The translations under genes and the position numbers were made by a program. Shown in pieces: positions 19,258 through 29,165 of a stretch of 64,000 nt of DNA; position 1 is the first letter of the stretch; the number at the start of each line of letters is the position of its first letter. Location of the stretch: positions 1 to 64,000 of the forward strand of contig JBGAKH010000015.1 in NCBI GenBank assembly GCA_044224515.1, written 5' to 3'. The notes beneath the pieces are model-generated. The model was not told the origin of the DNA. It did no database searches and was given only the letters and a program-made list of their open reading frames with translations. This DNA comes from JBBATK01 sp044224515 (lineage in GTDB: Bacteria > Bacteroidota > Ignavibacteria > Kapaibacteriales > NICIL-2).

Positions 19258-19592
19258 CACCATACTCACCGTTCGGAGACTTGGCTTTCGTGCTCAGACC
19301 TACGTGAGTTCTTTCGATCTCCATCCTGATTTCTTCGTACATCATCGCTCTGCGATTGCCATCCTAAGAGGATAGCGCTGACAGACCATCTATTTCGTGG
19401 ACGAGTCACCGGGAGGTCTGCGCAACAAATGAAGCCTCGATCTGGCCCATTGTCCTGCATTGAGTGATCTGCCGGTCCGACCGTAGAGCCCGCATTCTGA
19501 TAGAACTTGGGGACCGCGTCTAAATATTTTTTTGTGTGCGGTGATCCGGCAGAGGCATCCTCCCGTATTTCTGTCTAAACGGCTCTGATACA
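19258..19592. other. Intergenic region before the DUF4331 gene
   Basis: No gene recognised. It leads into the 10-bp palindrome at 19593-19620 and the ATG at 19671. A promoter for the DUF4331 gene is expected here, but no clear box was identified. Confidence 0.35.
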
Positions 19593-19620
19593 TGTATTCT
19601 GTGCGGGAAAACAGAATACA
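19593..19620. promoter_or_regulatory. Perfect 10-bp palindrome upstream of the DUF4331 gene
   Basis: TGTATTCTGT (19593-19602) and ACAGAATACA (19611-19620) are exact reverse complements separated by GCGGGAAA. It ends 50 bp before the ATG of the DUF4331 gene, with no T run after it. The position and half-site size fit an operator for a dimeric repressor or a 5'-leader hairpin. Confidence 0.5.
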
Positions 19621-19670
19621 CTTCCCGGCAGAACCGACACAACCAAAGTACTATCTCTTTCGAGGATTCA

Positions 19671-21731
19671 ATGAATAAGGCTTTCACACGATGGCTTCTG
19701 CTTGGTGCCGTGCTTGGGGCGACCGCTATAGGTGTTCTCCACTCGTCATCACACCGAGAAGCTCCCCTGATTAGTAACGACCCGCTTGCGGACAACACGG
19801 ATTTGTACGCATTTCGATGTCCGGACGACACAAACTACGTTTCGCTCATTGCCAACTACATTCCCTTCGAACTGCCTGAAGGCGGACCTAACTATGCGTC
19901 CTTTGGCGAGAACATTCGCTACGAAATCCACGTTGACAACGACGCAACCAAAGCCGGTGACGAGATCTGTTATCGATTTACGTTTACAAAGGTTAATGAA
20001 GATCCCACTACCTTTTTCAACATTCGGCTTGGGAAACAAAACCTAAAAACCTCCTACACCTGTGAGAGATCCACAGATGGCGGTCAAACCTTCAGCACTA
20101 TTGTTACTAATGGTATAGTTCCTCCTCCGAACATTGGACCTCGCTCAATTGAAGGTGCTGCCGGCTTGAACACAAGCTACTCAGAGCTCATGAAGAGTGC
20201 GGTTACCAAAGCTTCTTCCGGCGAAACCATTTACTGCGGTCCGGTTGATGACCCGTTCTTTGTTGACTTGGGCGGTATTTTTGATTTGGGTCAAACACGA
20301 ATGAAAGATGGAAGTGGAACTGCAAAATCGCGTGATGGACTCGCTGGTTTCAATTGTCACACCATTGCTATCAAGGTTCCCATCTCTACGCTCCAAAAAG
20401 ATCACAAGTCTGTTCAAGAGGCCAAGAACATCCTTGATGGCGACTTTGTGATTGGTGTGTGGGCCTCAGCATCACGACCACAAATCACTACTCTGCGTTC
20501 GGACGGCATGAAGGCGGACGTGAGCGGTCCCTGGGTTCAAGTATCACGCTTGGGCATGCCACTCACAAACGAAGCCGTCATTCCTATAGGCGACAAAGAC
20601 CGTTGGAATACAGGTTCACCCTACGATCAAAACCGCGAACTCTCCTATGCTAAGCACTTTGTCAATCCGGAGCTGGGTCTGTATATGGATGACAGTCAGT
20701 TTGGCGCAGCCGTTCCTGCACTAAAGAATCTGCGTATTCAATCCAAGTCACTCGGTAGCTTTGATTTCCGCAATGGCAAAGATGGTCTGTATGGTTTGTA
20801 TGCTACAAACGCCGGCAAGGGTACGGCACTGGATACGAATCTTTTCGGTAAAATTCTCTTGCAAAAGGGTGCGCCTCGCTCGTGCGACTTGTTGCCGATC
20901 TTTTATACAGGAGTCCCCAACATGGCTCCCTACCAATTGGCAACAGGAAAGAACGGAAATCCCCTTGCGGTTGGCAAACCCTTCATCAACAATTTCTTGC
21001 CAACACTATGCGACGAACTGCGCTTGAACATGGCAACACCGATCACACCGCGCAATAGTCCGGATTTCTCACCCTTGGGTATCATACACTGCGCTGTTCT
21101 GGGTCTTACAGACCCTCGCTTCAATCAAGATGCAACCTTGCAATGGATTCCAAACATGGACGGATTCCCGAACGGACGACGTCTTGAGGATGATGTCACA
21201 ACAATTGAACTACAAGCCGTATCGGGCGCTGCACTCGCAGCAATTGGATTGTGGTACGACGATTATCAGCCCGGTGTTAGCACCTCACCACTTACTCCCC
21301 AGTTATTGGGAGTGCTTGGATATAGTGCCGGACCCGACCGCAACGATGTCGCGCTCCAGCCAAGCTTTCCCTACTTGGCGCAGCCGCACAGCGGCTACGA
21401 GAGTCAACGGATGGTGACTCACGTGGAAGATGGAGGAGACATCTTAGGCATCGCAGTTCCCGGTGGATTCTTCACGCGCACTGCCTATCCAAACCCCAGT
21501 TCTCAACACGCTACACTCAACTTTCACCTCTCCCAGAACGCAGTGGTGAGCCTGAAGATCTTTGATACGCAGGGAAATCTCATCCAAGAGTTGTTTAATC
21601 AACGTGCCACACTAGGTGACTATCAAGTTCAGTGGGAAAACATTGCCAGTGTCCCTTCGGGTATGTACATGGCATCCCTTGAACTCAATGGTCGCAGTGT
21701 TGCTCAACAGAAGATCTCCGTAAGTCATTAA
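19671..21731 (+). CDS. DUF4331 family secreted protein with a sorting domain
   Basis: 686 residues. Signal/anchor at ~1-23, then the diagnostic SSHREAPLISNDPLADNTD and DLYAFRCPDDTNYVSLI, with IPFELPEGGPNYASFG. The middle contains VQVSRLGMPLTNEAVIP and LPTLCDELRLN, also typical of the family. The last ~80 residues (TAYPNPSSQHATLNFHL to AQQKISVSH) form a type IX sorting domain. The biochemical role of DUF4331 is not known to me. In this window it follows an ECF sigma/anti-sigma pair and precedes a TPR protein and a TonB receptor, suggesting one regulated surface module. Confidence 0.88.
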   Translation: MNKAFTRWLLLGAVLGATAIGVLHSSSHREAPLISNDPLADNTDLYAFRCPDDTNYVSLIANYIPFELPEGGPNYASFGENIRYEIHVDNDATKAGDEICYRFTFTKVNEDPTTFFNIRLGKQNLKTSYTCERSTDGGQTFSTIVTNGIVPPPNIGPRSIEGAAGLNTSYSELMKSAVTKASSGETIYCGPVDDPFFVDLGGIFDLGQTRMKDGSGTAKSRDGLAGFNCHTIAIKVPISTLQKDHKSVQEAKNILDGDFVIGVWASASRPQITTLRSDGMKADVSGPWVQVSRLGMPLTNEAVIPIGDKDRWNTGSPYDQNRELSYAKHFVNPELGLYMDDSQFGAAVPALKNLRIQSKSLGSFDFRNGKDGLYGLYATNAGKGTALDTNLFGKILLQKGAPRSCDLLPIFYTGVPNMAPYQLATGKNGNPLAVGKPFINNFLPTLCDELRLNMATPITPRNSPDFSPLGIIHCAVLGLTDPRFNQDATLQWIPNMDGFPNGRRLEDDVTTIELQAVSGAALAAIGLWYDDYQPGVSTSPLTPQLLGVLGYSAGPDRNDVALQPSFPYLAQPHSGYESQRMVTHVEDGGDILGIAVPGGFFTRTAYPNPSSQHATLNFHLSQNAVVSLKIFDTQGNLIQELFNQRATLGDYQVQWENIASVPSGMYMASLELNGRSVAQQKISVSH

Positions 21732-21782
21732 GCTCATACCTAAAGCCCGAGGTCAGTTCTCAATGAGTCCTCAAATGTCTGT

Positions 21783-21815
21783 GGGACCGCTTCAACGCAG
21801 GATTGAAGCGGTCCC
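21783..21815. other. 13-bp perfect stem-loop between the DUF4331 and TPR genes
   Basis: GGGACCGCTTCAA (21783-21795) and TTGAAGCGGTCCC (21803-21815) with a 7-nt loop. It begins 52 bp after the DUF4331 stop. No T run follows, so it is more likely an mRNA-stabilising or processing hairpin that changes expression within the operon than a simple terminator. Confidence 0.6.
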
Positions 21816-21867
21816 GAGGCGGGCAATATCAGTTCCAGGTCATCATAACACTCTGTCGACTACTAAA

Positions 21868-23064
21868 ATGAAAACTTCACTACTTGTGCTAATCGTTCTT
21901 GTCACGATTGCAACCGCTTGGATGGTTGGCGCCTCGCACCGGCGCTTTCAGATTCCACAGCTTAAAGTGCGCACTCCGGAACTCTATGCGCATGAATTTG
22001 CCAAGCAGCAAACTGCGTACAACAACGCTGCTGCCGGCATCAACGCTCATCCGGAAGATCTCAGTAACTATCGCACACTTGCACGTGTGCTGATGTCGGA
22101 AGCGAAAGCAACGGGAGACCATCCATACTACTACCCTGCTGCGATGCGTGTCATCGAAGAAGGTTTGAAACGCCGAAGTGATGACTTCGAGTTAAGTGTA
22201 CTCAAATGCAGTGTGCTCCTCTCGCTTCACCACTTTGCTGAAGCTCGCAGCCTCGTCTACTCAATTGGCGACTCCTACGGATATTCTCCGGCTTTATATG
22301 GAATGTTGTGTGATGCTTGTGTTGAACTAGGTGACTACTCAGCCGCTGTACGTGCGGTTGACAACATGATGCAGCTTCGTCCGGGATTGGACGCGTACGC
22401 TCGTGCAGCCTACCTGCGAGAGATTCACGGCGACGTTACAGGTGCACTGCAAGCACTTCGTTTGGCAGTTGATGCCGGACTACCCGGAAGCGAAGACAAA
22501 GCGTGGACCCAGTGCACGCTCGCTTCTACTTTGTTTCGATATGGTTACTCTGCCGAGGCCGAAGCACAATACGCTCAAGTTCTCAACGAACGACATCTCT
22601 ATCCAACAGCCTTAGCCGGTCTGGCTCGCGTTTTGGAGAAACGTTCGCGTTTGGATAGCGCTGAGTCACTAACAGATAAAGCACTGCGACTACAACCTGA
22701 GATCAGTTTCGTAGAACAGCGTATTGCCCTAGCGCAAAGCAAACAAAACAAGGTGGCAGCAGACTCGTTGAAATCGCTCATGATTGCAATGTTCGATGAA
22801 GATGAGCAAGCCGGACATGTCAATTTTGCTGAACGCGCAATCTGTTATTGCACCTACGGCATTCATCCTGATCAAGCTCTGCGCTACGCGCAGAAAGAGT
22901 TGTCCTTACGTCCCGAGAACATCACAGCGCAATACGCCATGGCACTTGCCCTACACGCTCATGGACGCAATGCTGAGGCTCTCTCCTATCTGCAACAGGC
23001 AACTCGGACCGGCTATGCCGACCCTGATGTGGTGCGGCTCAAGACTCTGTGTGAGCAGATGTAA
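21868..23064 (+). CDS. TPR-containing membrane-anchored or exported protein
   Basis: 398 residues from the ATG at 21868, chosen because it begins with a signal/anchor (MKTSLLVLIVLVTIATAWMVG). The rest is helical with TPR-like units: ALYGMLCDACVELGDYSAAV, AYLREIHGDVTGALQAL, ALAGLARVLEKRSRLDSAE and AMALALHAHGRNAEALSYL. The C-terminus ends soon after the last unit. Probably periplasmic. It lies between the DUF4331 and TonB receptor genes on the same strand, so a role in the same surface module is inferred. No catalytic motif is seen. Confidence 0.75.
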   Translation: MKTSLLVLIVLVTIATAWMVGASHRRFQIPQLKVRTPELYAHEFAKQQTAYNNAAAGINAHPEDLSNYRTLARVLMSEAKATGDHPYYYPAAMRVIEEGLKRRSDDFELSVLKCSVLLSLHHFAEARSLVYSIGDSYGYSPALYGMLCDACVELGDYSAAVRAVDNMMQLRPGLDAYARAAYLREIHGDVTGALQALRLAVDAGLPGSEDKAWTQCTLASTLFRYGYSAEAEAQYAQVLNERHLYPTALAGLARVLEKRSRLDSAESLTDKALRLQPEISFVEQRIALAQSKQNKVAADSLKSLMIAMFDEDEQAGHVNFAERAICYCTYGIHPDQALRYAQKELSLRPENITAQYAMALALHAHGRNAEALSYLQQATRTGYADPDVVRLKTLCEQM

Positions 23065-23142
23065 TAAAATGTGGGTTCGTACAGACCCGTGTTTGTCAAG
23101 CAAACGCGCACATTCGCACTATGGTTCGTTCGGTCGTTCACG

Positions 23143-23188
23143 TACGCGCATTCACATACGCGCATTCAGATACCCGCATTCCCATACG
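23143..23188. repeat. Three 14-bp tandem repeats before the TonB receptor gene
   Basis: TACGCGCATTCACA, TACGCGCATTCAGA and TACCCGCATTCCCA in direct succession (23143-23184), followed by TACG. They lie 26 bp before the receptor start at 23214. Could be a regulator-binding array or a slipped-strand repeat. Confidence 0.6.
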
Positions 23189-23213
23189 TTACTAGTTGTT
23201 CGCTAATAAATTC

Positions 23214-25241
23214 ATGTCAATGATACACAGAGTCACCTTCATTCTCGCCATTGCGCTGTGGTTCTTCACATACGCAAATGCATTGGTCGCAGCTTCTGCG
23301 GATTCGACGAAAACAAAACATAGCCGTGTCGACGATATCACGGTTTTAGCAGAGCGCTTTCATGAACAGGCTAGCGAAAGCAGTTTTGCCGCTAACGACA
23401 TGATTTTGTTGCCACACTCCAGTGCTCAGGATGTCTTGCGCCTAGTACCTGGTCTCATATTGGCACAACATGCCGGAGGAGGAAAGGCTGAGCAGATATT
23501 TCTACGTGGTTTTGATTGTGATCATGGAACGGATGTAGCCATCGATGTGGATGGTTTGGCGGTAAACATGGTATCGCACGGACATGGGCAAGGTTATGCC
23601 GATATGCACTTCATCATTCCAGAGTGCATCAGCGAAGTGACAGTGCAAAAGGGTCCCTACAATGCTGCCTATGGCGATCTCGCCACAGCCGGAGCAGTGC
23701 ATATCTCCACGATCGACAGCGTGGAACATTCTAAGCTCCAAGCGGAGGTGGGATCCTTTTCCACGTACAGAGCACTCGCTCTGTCGAGCACCCGCCTAGC
23801 ACAAACGAGCATTCTTGGTGCTGTTGAGTACGCCTTTGCTGATGGCTTTTTCACTCTTCCGCAACGCTTGCAGCGTTTCAACACCATGCTGAAAAGTTCA
23901 TCGCAACTAAGTTCAACGGTCGTGTGGGACAACACGCTCTTTGGATTTCACTCCTCATGGAATGCTTCCGGACAAATCCCTCTGCGCGAAGTACAAGCTG
24001 GTCGCCTGGGTACATTCGGCTCCTTAGACTCCAATGAGGGCGGCTCCACTACGCGTTTGTCCTATATCGGCAGGCTCAGTATTCGAGGCGACTCTCCAAC
24101 ATTGCTCCAAGCAAGTTGCACGTACTATGCATTTGACCTGTTCTCCAACTTCACGTCTTTTCTGCATGACACTCAGCACGGCGACATGATAGAGCAGGGA
24201 GACCATCGCATCGTCATTAGCACACGTAGTGAAAAAGAGTGGACGCCGCAGGTTTTAGGCGCTCCCGGACGACTCCGTGTGGGATTTGACACTCGCAGTG
24301 ACTTCATTACTGTTGGACTCTTTCATTCACCCAATAGAGAACGTTCTGACACATCGTCGCTCTGTTCCATCTCGCAACACAACGAGTCGCTTTGGTTGCA
24401 ACACACATCTTTCTACGGTCGTATAAGTCTCATCGTGGCAGGCCGCATCGATGCTTTTCAGCTCGATGTTCAAGATGATCACAGCCATACACGACAAAAC
24501 GACAACACGCTTCTCTTTTCGCCGAAGCTATCCATCGTGTATGAGCTCAACGATGGCGTCACCATCTTTGTCAATAGCGGATATGGTTTCCATTCCAATG
24601 ACGCACGGAGTATACTCCGGTCTAATCAAACATTTCGCTGTGCTCGCGCATTGGGATCAGAACTAGGCATTCGTGCTTCAACGTCTTCGATTCAATGGAA
24701 CATTGTAGCGTGGATGTTAGACATGGACGCGGAGTTGGTATGGTCGGGCGACGAGGGTACGACGGAGTCTTCAGGAAGAACACGCCGAGTAGGTGTAGAC
24801 CTCAATGTACGAGCACGCGTAAGTGACATGCTGTCCGCAGGGCTCGACGCCAGCATGTGCCGCGGACGCTTCAGAGACCTCCCGGACGGGAGCAACTATA
24901 TTCCACTAGCTCCTCCGCTTTCGATCTCAGCTTACCTCAGTGCCAGAACTGCCTTTGTTGAAGCCTCACTCCGGCTACGTCACATCGCCGACAGACCGGC
25001 CAACGAAGACAATTCACTCCGTGCGCAAGGATACACCGTCGTCGATCTCAGTCTTGAATCCGATCTCACTCGACATGTAACATTGAGAGCGGAACTCTTG
25101 AATCTTGCAAATGCTAGCTGGCGGGAAGCGCAGTTCGCAACAACAAGTCGTCTGTCGCACGAACCACACCCTGTCGACGATATCAACTTCACCGCCGGTT
25201 GTCCACGTATGTTTAAGACAACCTTAGCATATGCATTTTAG
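23214..25241 (+). CDS. TonB-dependent outer-membrane receptor
   Basis: 675 residues from the ATG at 23214 (an ATG at 23220 and a TTG at 23196 are alternatives). A signal peptide (FILAIALWFFTYANALVA) is followed by a plug domain: DITVLAERF, SAQDVLRLVPGLILAQHAGG, QIFLRGFDCDHGTDVAIDVDG and VQKGPYNAAYGDLATAGAV. The plug carries a His-rich VSHGHGQGYADMHF. The rest is a predicted 22-strand barrel ending in TTLAYAF, with a terminal aromatic residue as in outer-membrane porins. No carboxypeptidase-like N-terminal domain and no SusD partner, so it is more like a metal or small-molecule receptor than a SusC. The histidines and the DUF4331 neighbourhood suggest a metal ligand; this is inference. Confidence 0.88.
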   Translation: MSMIHRVTFILAIALWFFTYANALVAASADSTKTKHSRVDDITVLAERFHEQASESSFAANDMILLPHSSAQDVLRLVPGLILAQHAGGGKAEQIFLRGFDCDHGTDVAIDVDGLAVNMVSHGHGQGYADMHFIIPECISEVTVQKGPYNAAYGDLATAGAVHISTIDSVEHSKLQAEVGSFSTYRALALSSTRLAQTSILGAVEYAFADGFFTLPQRLQRFNTMLKSSSQLSSTVVWDNTLFGFHSSWNASGQIPLREVQAGRLGTFGSLDSNEGGSTTRLSYIGRLSIRGDSPTLLQASCTYYAFDLFSNFTSFLHDTQHGDMIEQGDHRIVISTRSEKEWTPQVLGAPGRLRVGFDTRSDFITVGLFHSPNRERSDTSSLCSISQHNESLWLQHTSFYGRISLIVAGRIDAFQLDVQDDHSHTRQNDNTLLFSPKLSIVYELNDGVTIFVNSGYGFHSNDARSILRSNQTFRCARALGSELGIRASTSSIQWNIVAWMLDMDAELVWSGDEGTTESSGRTRRVGVDLNVRARVSDMLSAGLDASMCRGRFRDLPDGSNYIPLAPPLSISAYLSARTAFVEASLRLRHIADRPANEDNSLRAQGYTVVDLSLESDLTRHVTLRAELLNLANASWREAQFATTSRLSHEPHPVDDINFTAGCPRMFKTTLAYAF

Positions 25242-26052
25242 TTCGGTTAACCATCGTTTACGTACCTGGCGATATCTGATCTCACGCTTTGTCCGACACT
25301 ACAAAAGCGATCCTTATCGACACCGTAAACTGCTCGAATCATATTGATCTATATGAATTGTTCCTAAGCGTTGCTATGATGGACAACTCACCGCTCATGA
25401 CACAACAGCTCCGCAAAAAGGTCATCCGACAATTCTGTGAGCGATGTCACGTTTTATAAAAGAAGCACCATTCGGTATCACTTAGACTTTCAAAATGTAG
25501 TTCTTTTCATGAGTGCCTGGCACACTCCGGATGCATACCGGATGAATAGAGTAGAGCTAGTAGAGCACTTAATGCTGAATTTCCAAACGCATCAACGATC
25601 TACTCTTTCTTGCAATCGCTCCATGCTCTAAACTGTAAGAGAAAACCACCAACACGATTTTTTTTGCGCATTCCACATACCGCTAGATCACAGTATACGT
25701 AAAGCACAAGGAATAGGGTTGTATCCGGACCTGGATTGCTACCAACGCTAAACCAGAAGCAAGCTTTTCGGCATGCTACACACATCTTTAGTGAAGCTTT
25801 GTTCTCCGACTTTGCGACAGGAGCTAACGATCAGCGACAGTAGTCAAGAACGAGATGTTCGCGAGCTTAACCGGACGCAACTCTACACACTAGCAGAGAT
25901 ACAGAAGGTGAGAATCAGTAGCTGAGACTCAGTAGGTGAGACTCACTACGAGAGATGACGGATAGGCATGAATACAACGAAGAATCAGTTGGAACGTACA
26001 TCCGGAAACCCATCAACAGAATTCTGAGACAGCTCCTTAAAACAAGCAGAGT
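25242..26052. other. Intergenic region between convergent genes
   Basis: No gene recognised between the receptor and the convergent gene at 26053. Three 14-bp tandem repeats lie at 25908-25949. No terminator hairpin with a T run was found for the receptor gene. Confidence 0.4.
25908..25949. repeat. Three 14-bp tandem repeats
   Basis: GTGAGAATCAGTAG, CTGAGACTCAGTAG and GTGAGACTCACTAC in direct succession. The unit differs from the 14-bp repeats at 23143 but has the same length. Noncoding, about 100 bp beyond the stop of the reverse gene at 26053. Confidence 0.6.
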
Positions 26053-27549
26053 TTAGCGACCACCTAAGCGTTCATTCCAAGCCTGCTTACGCTCCTCTAG
26101 CCAGGAGATAAGCCACTCAACCTCTTTGCGTACACTCTCGTTCGGAACAAGAGTACGCGTCGACTCCACGAAACCATCCACTGCAGTGGAAATATGTTTT
26201 CGATCGAAGCCTTTAGCTGCCACGGTGATGAAGTTGAGCATGGCTTGTTCGTACGGACCAAGCTGTTCGGACTTCTTTAAGAATCGACGTAAGGAAAGAG
26301 CGCGCGCTATCAATAGCTCTACATTGAACAACTCAATATGCACCATAAGCTCCACCATGCGCGCTCTAACATAGGCGTGACGTCGCTCCTCAATCCTCGG
26401 ATGCGCAAGGAAGCGGTTAAGCCAGAGTAGCGACTTCTCCCACATCTTCTTGTTGTAGTAGCCTATGGTGATATTAAACAGAACATCCGTCTGCCGAATA
26501 AAACTCATATCGCCTAGAAGTCGGGGCTCCGACTCAACAAAGGCTACATGTTCTTCAAATGATGAGTAGTCGCGGTTGATACTGAACTTGAGAAACATGA
26601 AGGCTGCACGCTGCTCAAACTTGAGATGCTCCTCGCCTGCAACGCTGTCGTGCACTTCAGCCATCGCATCGAATAACTGATTGAACATGGTAGCATCCAA
26701 TGAATTGAACACGGATGCAATGGCATTCCCGTAGCTCAGCAAATAGGCGCGGCCTCTTGAGCGAGCAAAAGCATGAGCATTGCGGTACACTTCGAAATCG
26801 GCAATGCTGCAGCGAGCGGCTTCCAGCCGCTCGTTACGAAGGATGTGACAGAGACGTCTGGTACTGTGTTGTAAACTCTGTGCGCTTTTGGAACGAACGG
26901 TATAAGCCTCACTCATGAGGGCTGAGTCAAACGCTTCTTGTACCGCGTTCTTATGCTCGACGGTATTGGGATTCATGTCCCGATATGAAATCGCCAAGAG
27001 TCGTGCGTGATGTGTGCCCAGCTCGTGAATCTCGCGCAGTGTCTCGAGCACTTCACCTCTCTCCCGACTCAGATGTTCGTGCGGACGCATGGTATCGTGC
27101 ATGAGCAACACCTCCACGTCTAAGGCTTCGAGCAGAACGCTAAACTCTTCTTGTTCATAGCAGTGGACTTTGCATTTCTGGATCAAGGCCTCCGCCTCGC
27201 TTAACAAGCGCTTCTGCTGTAGGATGCGCGCATTCGCTATTGCCGCCACCAAAGCGTCCTTTGCCGACTTCCCGGCTGAATAAGAACGCAAGGCTGAAAG
27301 AATATTCTCAACCAGATATTGCTTGGTGCGCGAATAATGTTTCAAAATGGCCGTGTTTTTGAACTTTTTGGCCACTTTCTCCTTGTCAAACTTCTCCTGT
27401 GCCGCAAGGAAATCATAGAGCTGCAGATACTGGGCATCCGCCCCTCCACTGCCCGCCGCCCACACCTTGAAGTAGCGCTTTTCCTGTGCGGAGAGCGACT
27501 GAATGAGCAAAAAAAGCTCGTCGGAATTGTTGTCGGAAATGTTGGCCAT
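26053..27549 (-). CDS. Conserved hypothetical helical protein
   Basis: 498 residues. The start at 27549 is supported by GGAGGCAGA directly before the ATG. The N-terminus reads ELFLLIQSLSAQEKRYFKVWA, then YDFLAAQEKFDKEKVAKKFK and KQYLVENILSALRSY. I recognise this as the opening of a widespread helical protein of Bacteroidota-group genomes without an assigned function. The remainder is alpha-helical (TPR-like) with no signal peptide or membrane segment, so it is cytoplasmic. It stands alone, transcribed toward 25.2 kb and divergent from the Tudor-like gene. Confidence 0.75.
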   Translation of the reverse strand: MANISDNNSDELFLLIQSLSAQEKRYFKVWAAGSGGADAQYLQLYDFLAAQEKFDKEKVAKKFKNTAILKHYSRTKQYLVENILSALRSYSAGKSAKDALVAAIANARILQQKRLLSEAEALIQKCKVHCYEQEEFSVLLEALDVEVLLMHDTMRPHEHLSRERGEVLETLREIHELGTHHARLLAISYRDMNPNTVEHKNAVQEAFDSALMSEAYTVRSKSAQSLQHSTRRLCHILRNERLEAARCSIADFEVYRNAHAFARSRGRAYLLSYGNAIASVFNSLDATMFNQLFDAMAEVHDSVAGEEHLKFEQRAAFMFLKFSINRDYSSFEEHVAFVESEPRLLGDMSFIRQTDVLFNITIGYYNKKMWEKSLLWLNRFLAHPRIEERRHAYVRARMVELMVHIELFNVELLIARALSLRRFLKKSEQLGPYEQAMLNFITVAAKGFDRKHISTAVDGFVESTRTLVPNESVRKEVEWLISWLEERKQAWNERLGGR

Positions 27550-27800
27550 TCTGCCTCCGAAGCCGCATCAATACTGGATTCTTGGAAATGCCGATCCCTT
27601 TCACTCATGGTAAAATAAGCCCTAAACTGTTGCCGACAACGGCTCCGGGCGCGGCTATGTTCGCAGCGTTCCTGAGGACGAGAACGATTCTAGGGGCAAA
27701 GTCCGACTGTTGCGGGCTTTTATGAACGCTCTACTTCTGTCAAAATCTGTCTACGCCTGTCAATTCCTGTTCAACTACTGTTCAATACCTGTTCAACCAT

Positions 27801-29165
27801 ATGCAGAACATATCCCTCATGGCTCCGCGTACGGCCACCGTGCCGTCGCAGCAACGCAGCTTTTCATGGAAATCGCTGCTTTTTATCTGCTTTCTTCTCA
27901 CACCCTGTATTGCATCGGCACAATACGCGGTAGGCGACAATGTCGAAGTGGAAGAACGTGGCAAATGGTACCCTTCCACTGTCCTCAAAGTTGATGGCAG
28001 TCAGTTCTTTATTCATTACACAGGCTACTCGAGTAGCTACGATCTGTGGGTTGGCACTGATCGTATTCGTTCCACCGGAGCTTCTCAGAATAATTCGTCG
28101 GAGCGCAGCGGCACTATAGAGGTCCCGGGAGGCACGTGGACACCCAAAGCAGAGGCAAGTCCAACCCAGTTCTCCTCACTCATCCCGAAGAGCGGAACGA
28201 TGTCTGCAGCAATGAAGTCTGAGTTTCTTGATCTCGTTCGCGTCAAGTACGCAGTGGCTGTGCAAGGACTATGTCGTCCCATTAATCCCAACTTTCGTGC
28301 TTCAAATAACTCAACCTATGGCCCGCCGGATAATGCGCAACAACTGAAAGAGGCGCTGACTGCACTGGCGGAACTCGACCTTCTATGCAAGACCAAATAC
28401 AAGGGCTTGTACGACGACGAGAAAGTGTGGAAAGACCAAATCGACAAACTCCCCGGTACGATTGCTACCATTGCAGCCTATCGTCTCGACCTGGCACAAA
28501 TCGTGGTCAAAGAAAAGATGCGCGAAAAGCTGCGTCGCTTTGTCAACGAACTCTCGCAACGCGGCGAAGAAGTCAAAGCAAAACATGTGTATGTCGTCGC
28601 GGGAAGTTACTATGCCACTCTCTACACCGGCACCAAGTACAGCAATGTGATGGGAATTCGAGCAACGGATTTTACACGCGCACTCGTGAGTGGAGATCTC
28701 AACCTCATCATCCGTGAGGGCACGAAAGACGTGGAGGGAATGATGGATGTCATCAGTGAAGCAATGGAGAAGCGCATGCCCGTCGATGACATCGCTCAAG
28801 AGTTTTTACCTACCATTCAATCGCAAACAAAGAGTCTGGCGGAACAATGCAAGAACAATATTCCTGTCTTGGACTTTGTCGCCAGCTTTAAAGACGCAGC
28901 TGCGGAAGCAGCTGCTAAAAAAGCACTCATCGCGCACAGCCCTAAGGCAACCGTTCTGAAGTCCGGTATGATGTCGGCTGATTGGACCGTCCGCAAAAAC
29001 TCCATTGGAGTGCCCACGCATCGAGTAAAAATTGGCGCACTGTATTTCAAAGACGGCGCAAGCGGACAAAACATGTATGCAAGCGTGGTCTACAAACAAG
29101 ACTACGTAGGTGGCAGCTACGGGGAAGGCAAAGTCTCTGAATACACGGAATACTTCGTCAAGTAA
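27801..29165 (+). CDS. Exported protein with a Tudor/agenet-like domain
   Basis: 454 residues (an ATG at 27819 would shorten it by six). Signal peptide or anchor SLLFICFLLTPCIASAQ, then at ~40-90 YAVGDNVEVEERGKWYPST, VLKVDGSQFFIHYTGY and SYDLWVGTDRIR, the Tudor-knot/agenet pattern (groove residues W, Y and Y-D-x-W). Residues ~130-330 are helical and unassigned, followed by a predicted beta-rich end (LKSGMMSADWTVRKNSIGVP, VVYKQDYVGGSYGEG). Such domains bind proteins in eukaryotes; in exported bacterial proteins their ligand is unknown. First gene of a run of four exported proteins. Confidence 0.7.
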   Translation: MQNISLMAPRTATVPSQQRSFSWKSLLFICFLLTPCIASAQYAVGDNVEVEERGKWYPSTVLKVDGSQFFIHYTGYSSSYDLWVGTDRIRSTGASQNNSSERSGTIEVPGGTWTPKAEASPTQFSSLIPKSGTMSAAMKSEFLDLVRVKYAVAVQGLCRPINPNFRASNNSTYGPPDNAQQLKEALTALAELDLLCKTKYKGLYDDEKVWKDQIDKLPGTIATIAAYRLDLAQIVVKEKMREKLRRFVNELSQRGEEVKAKHVYVVAGSYYATLYTGTKYSNVMGIRATDFTRALVSGDLNLIIREGTKDVEGMMDVISEAMEKRMPVDDIAQEFLPTIQSQTKSLAEQCKNNIPVLDFVASFKDAAAEAAAKKALIAHSPKATVLKSGMMSADWTVRKNSIGVPTHRVKIGALYFKDGASGQNMYASVVYKQDYVGGSYGEGKVSEYTEYFVK

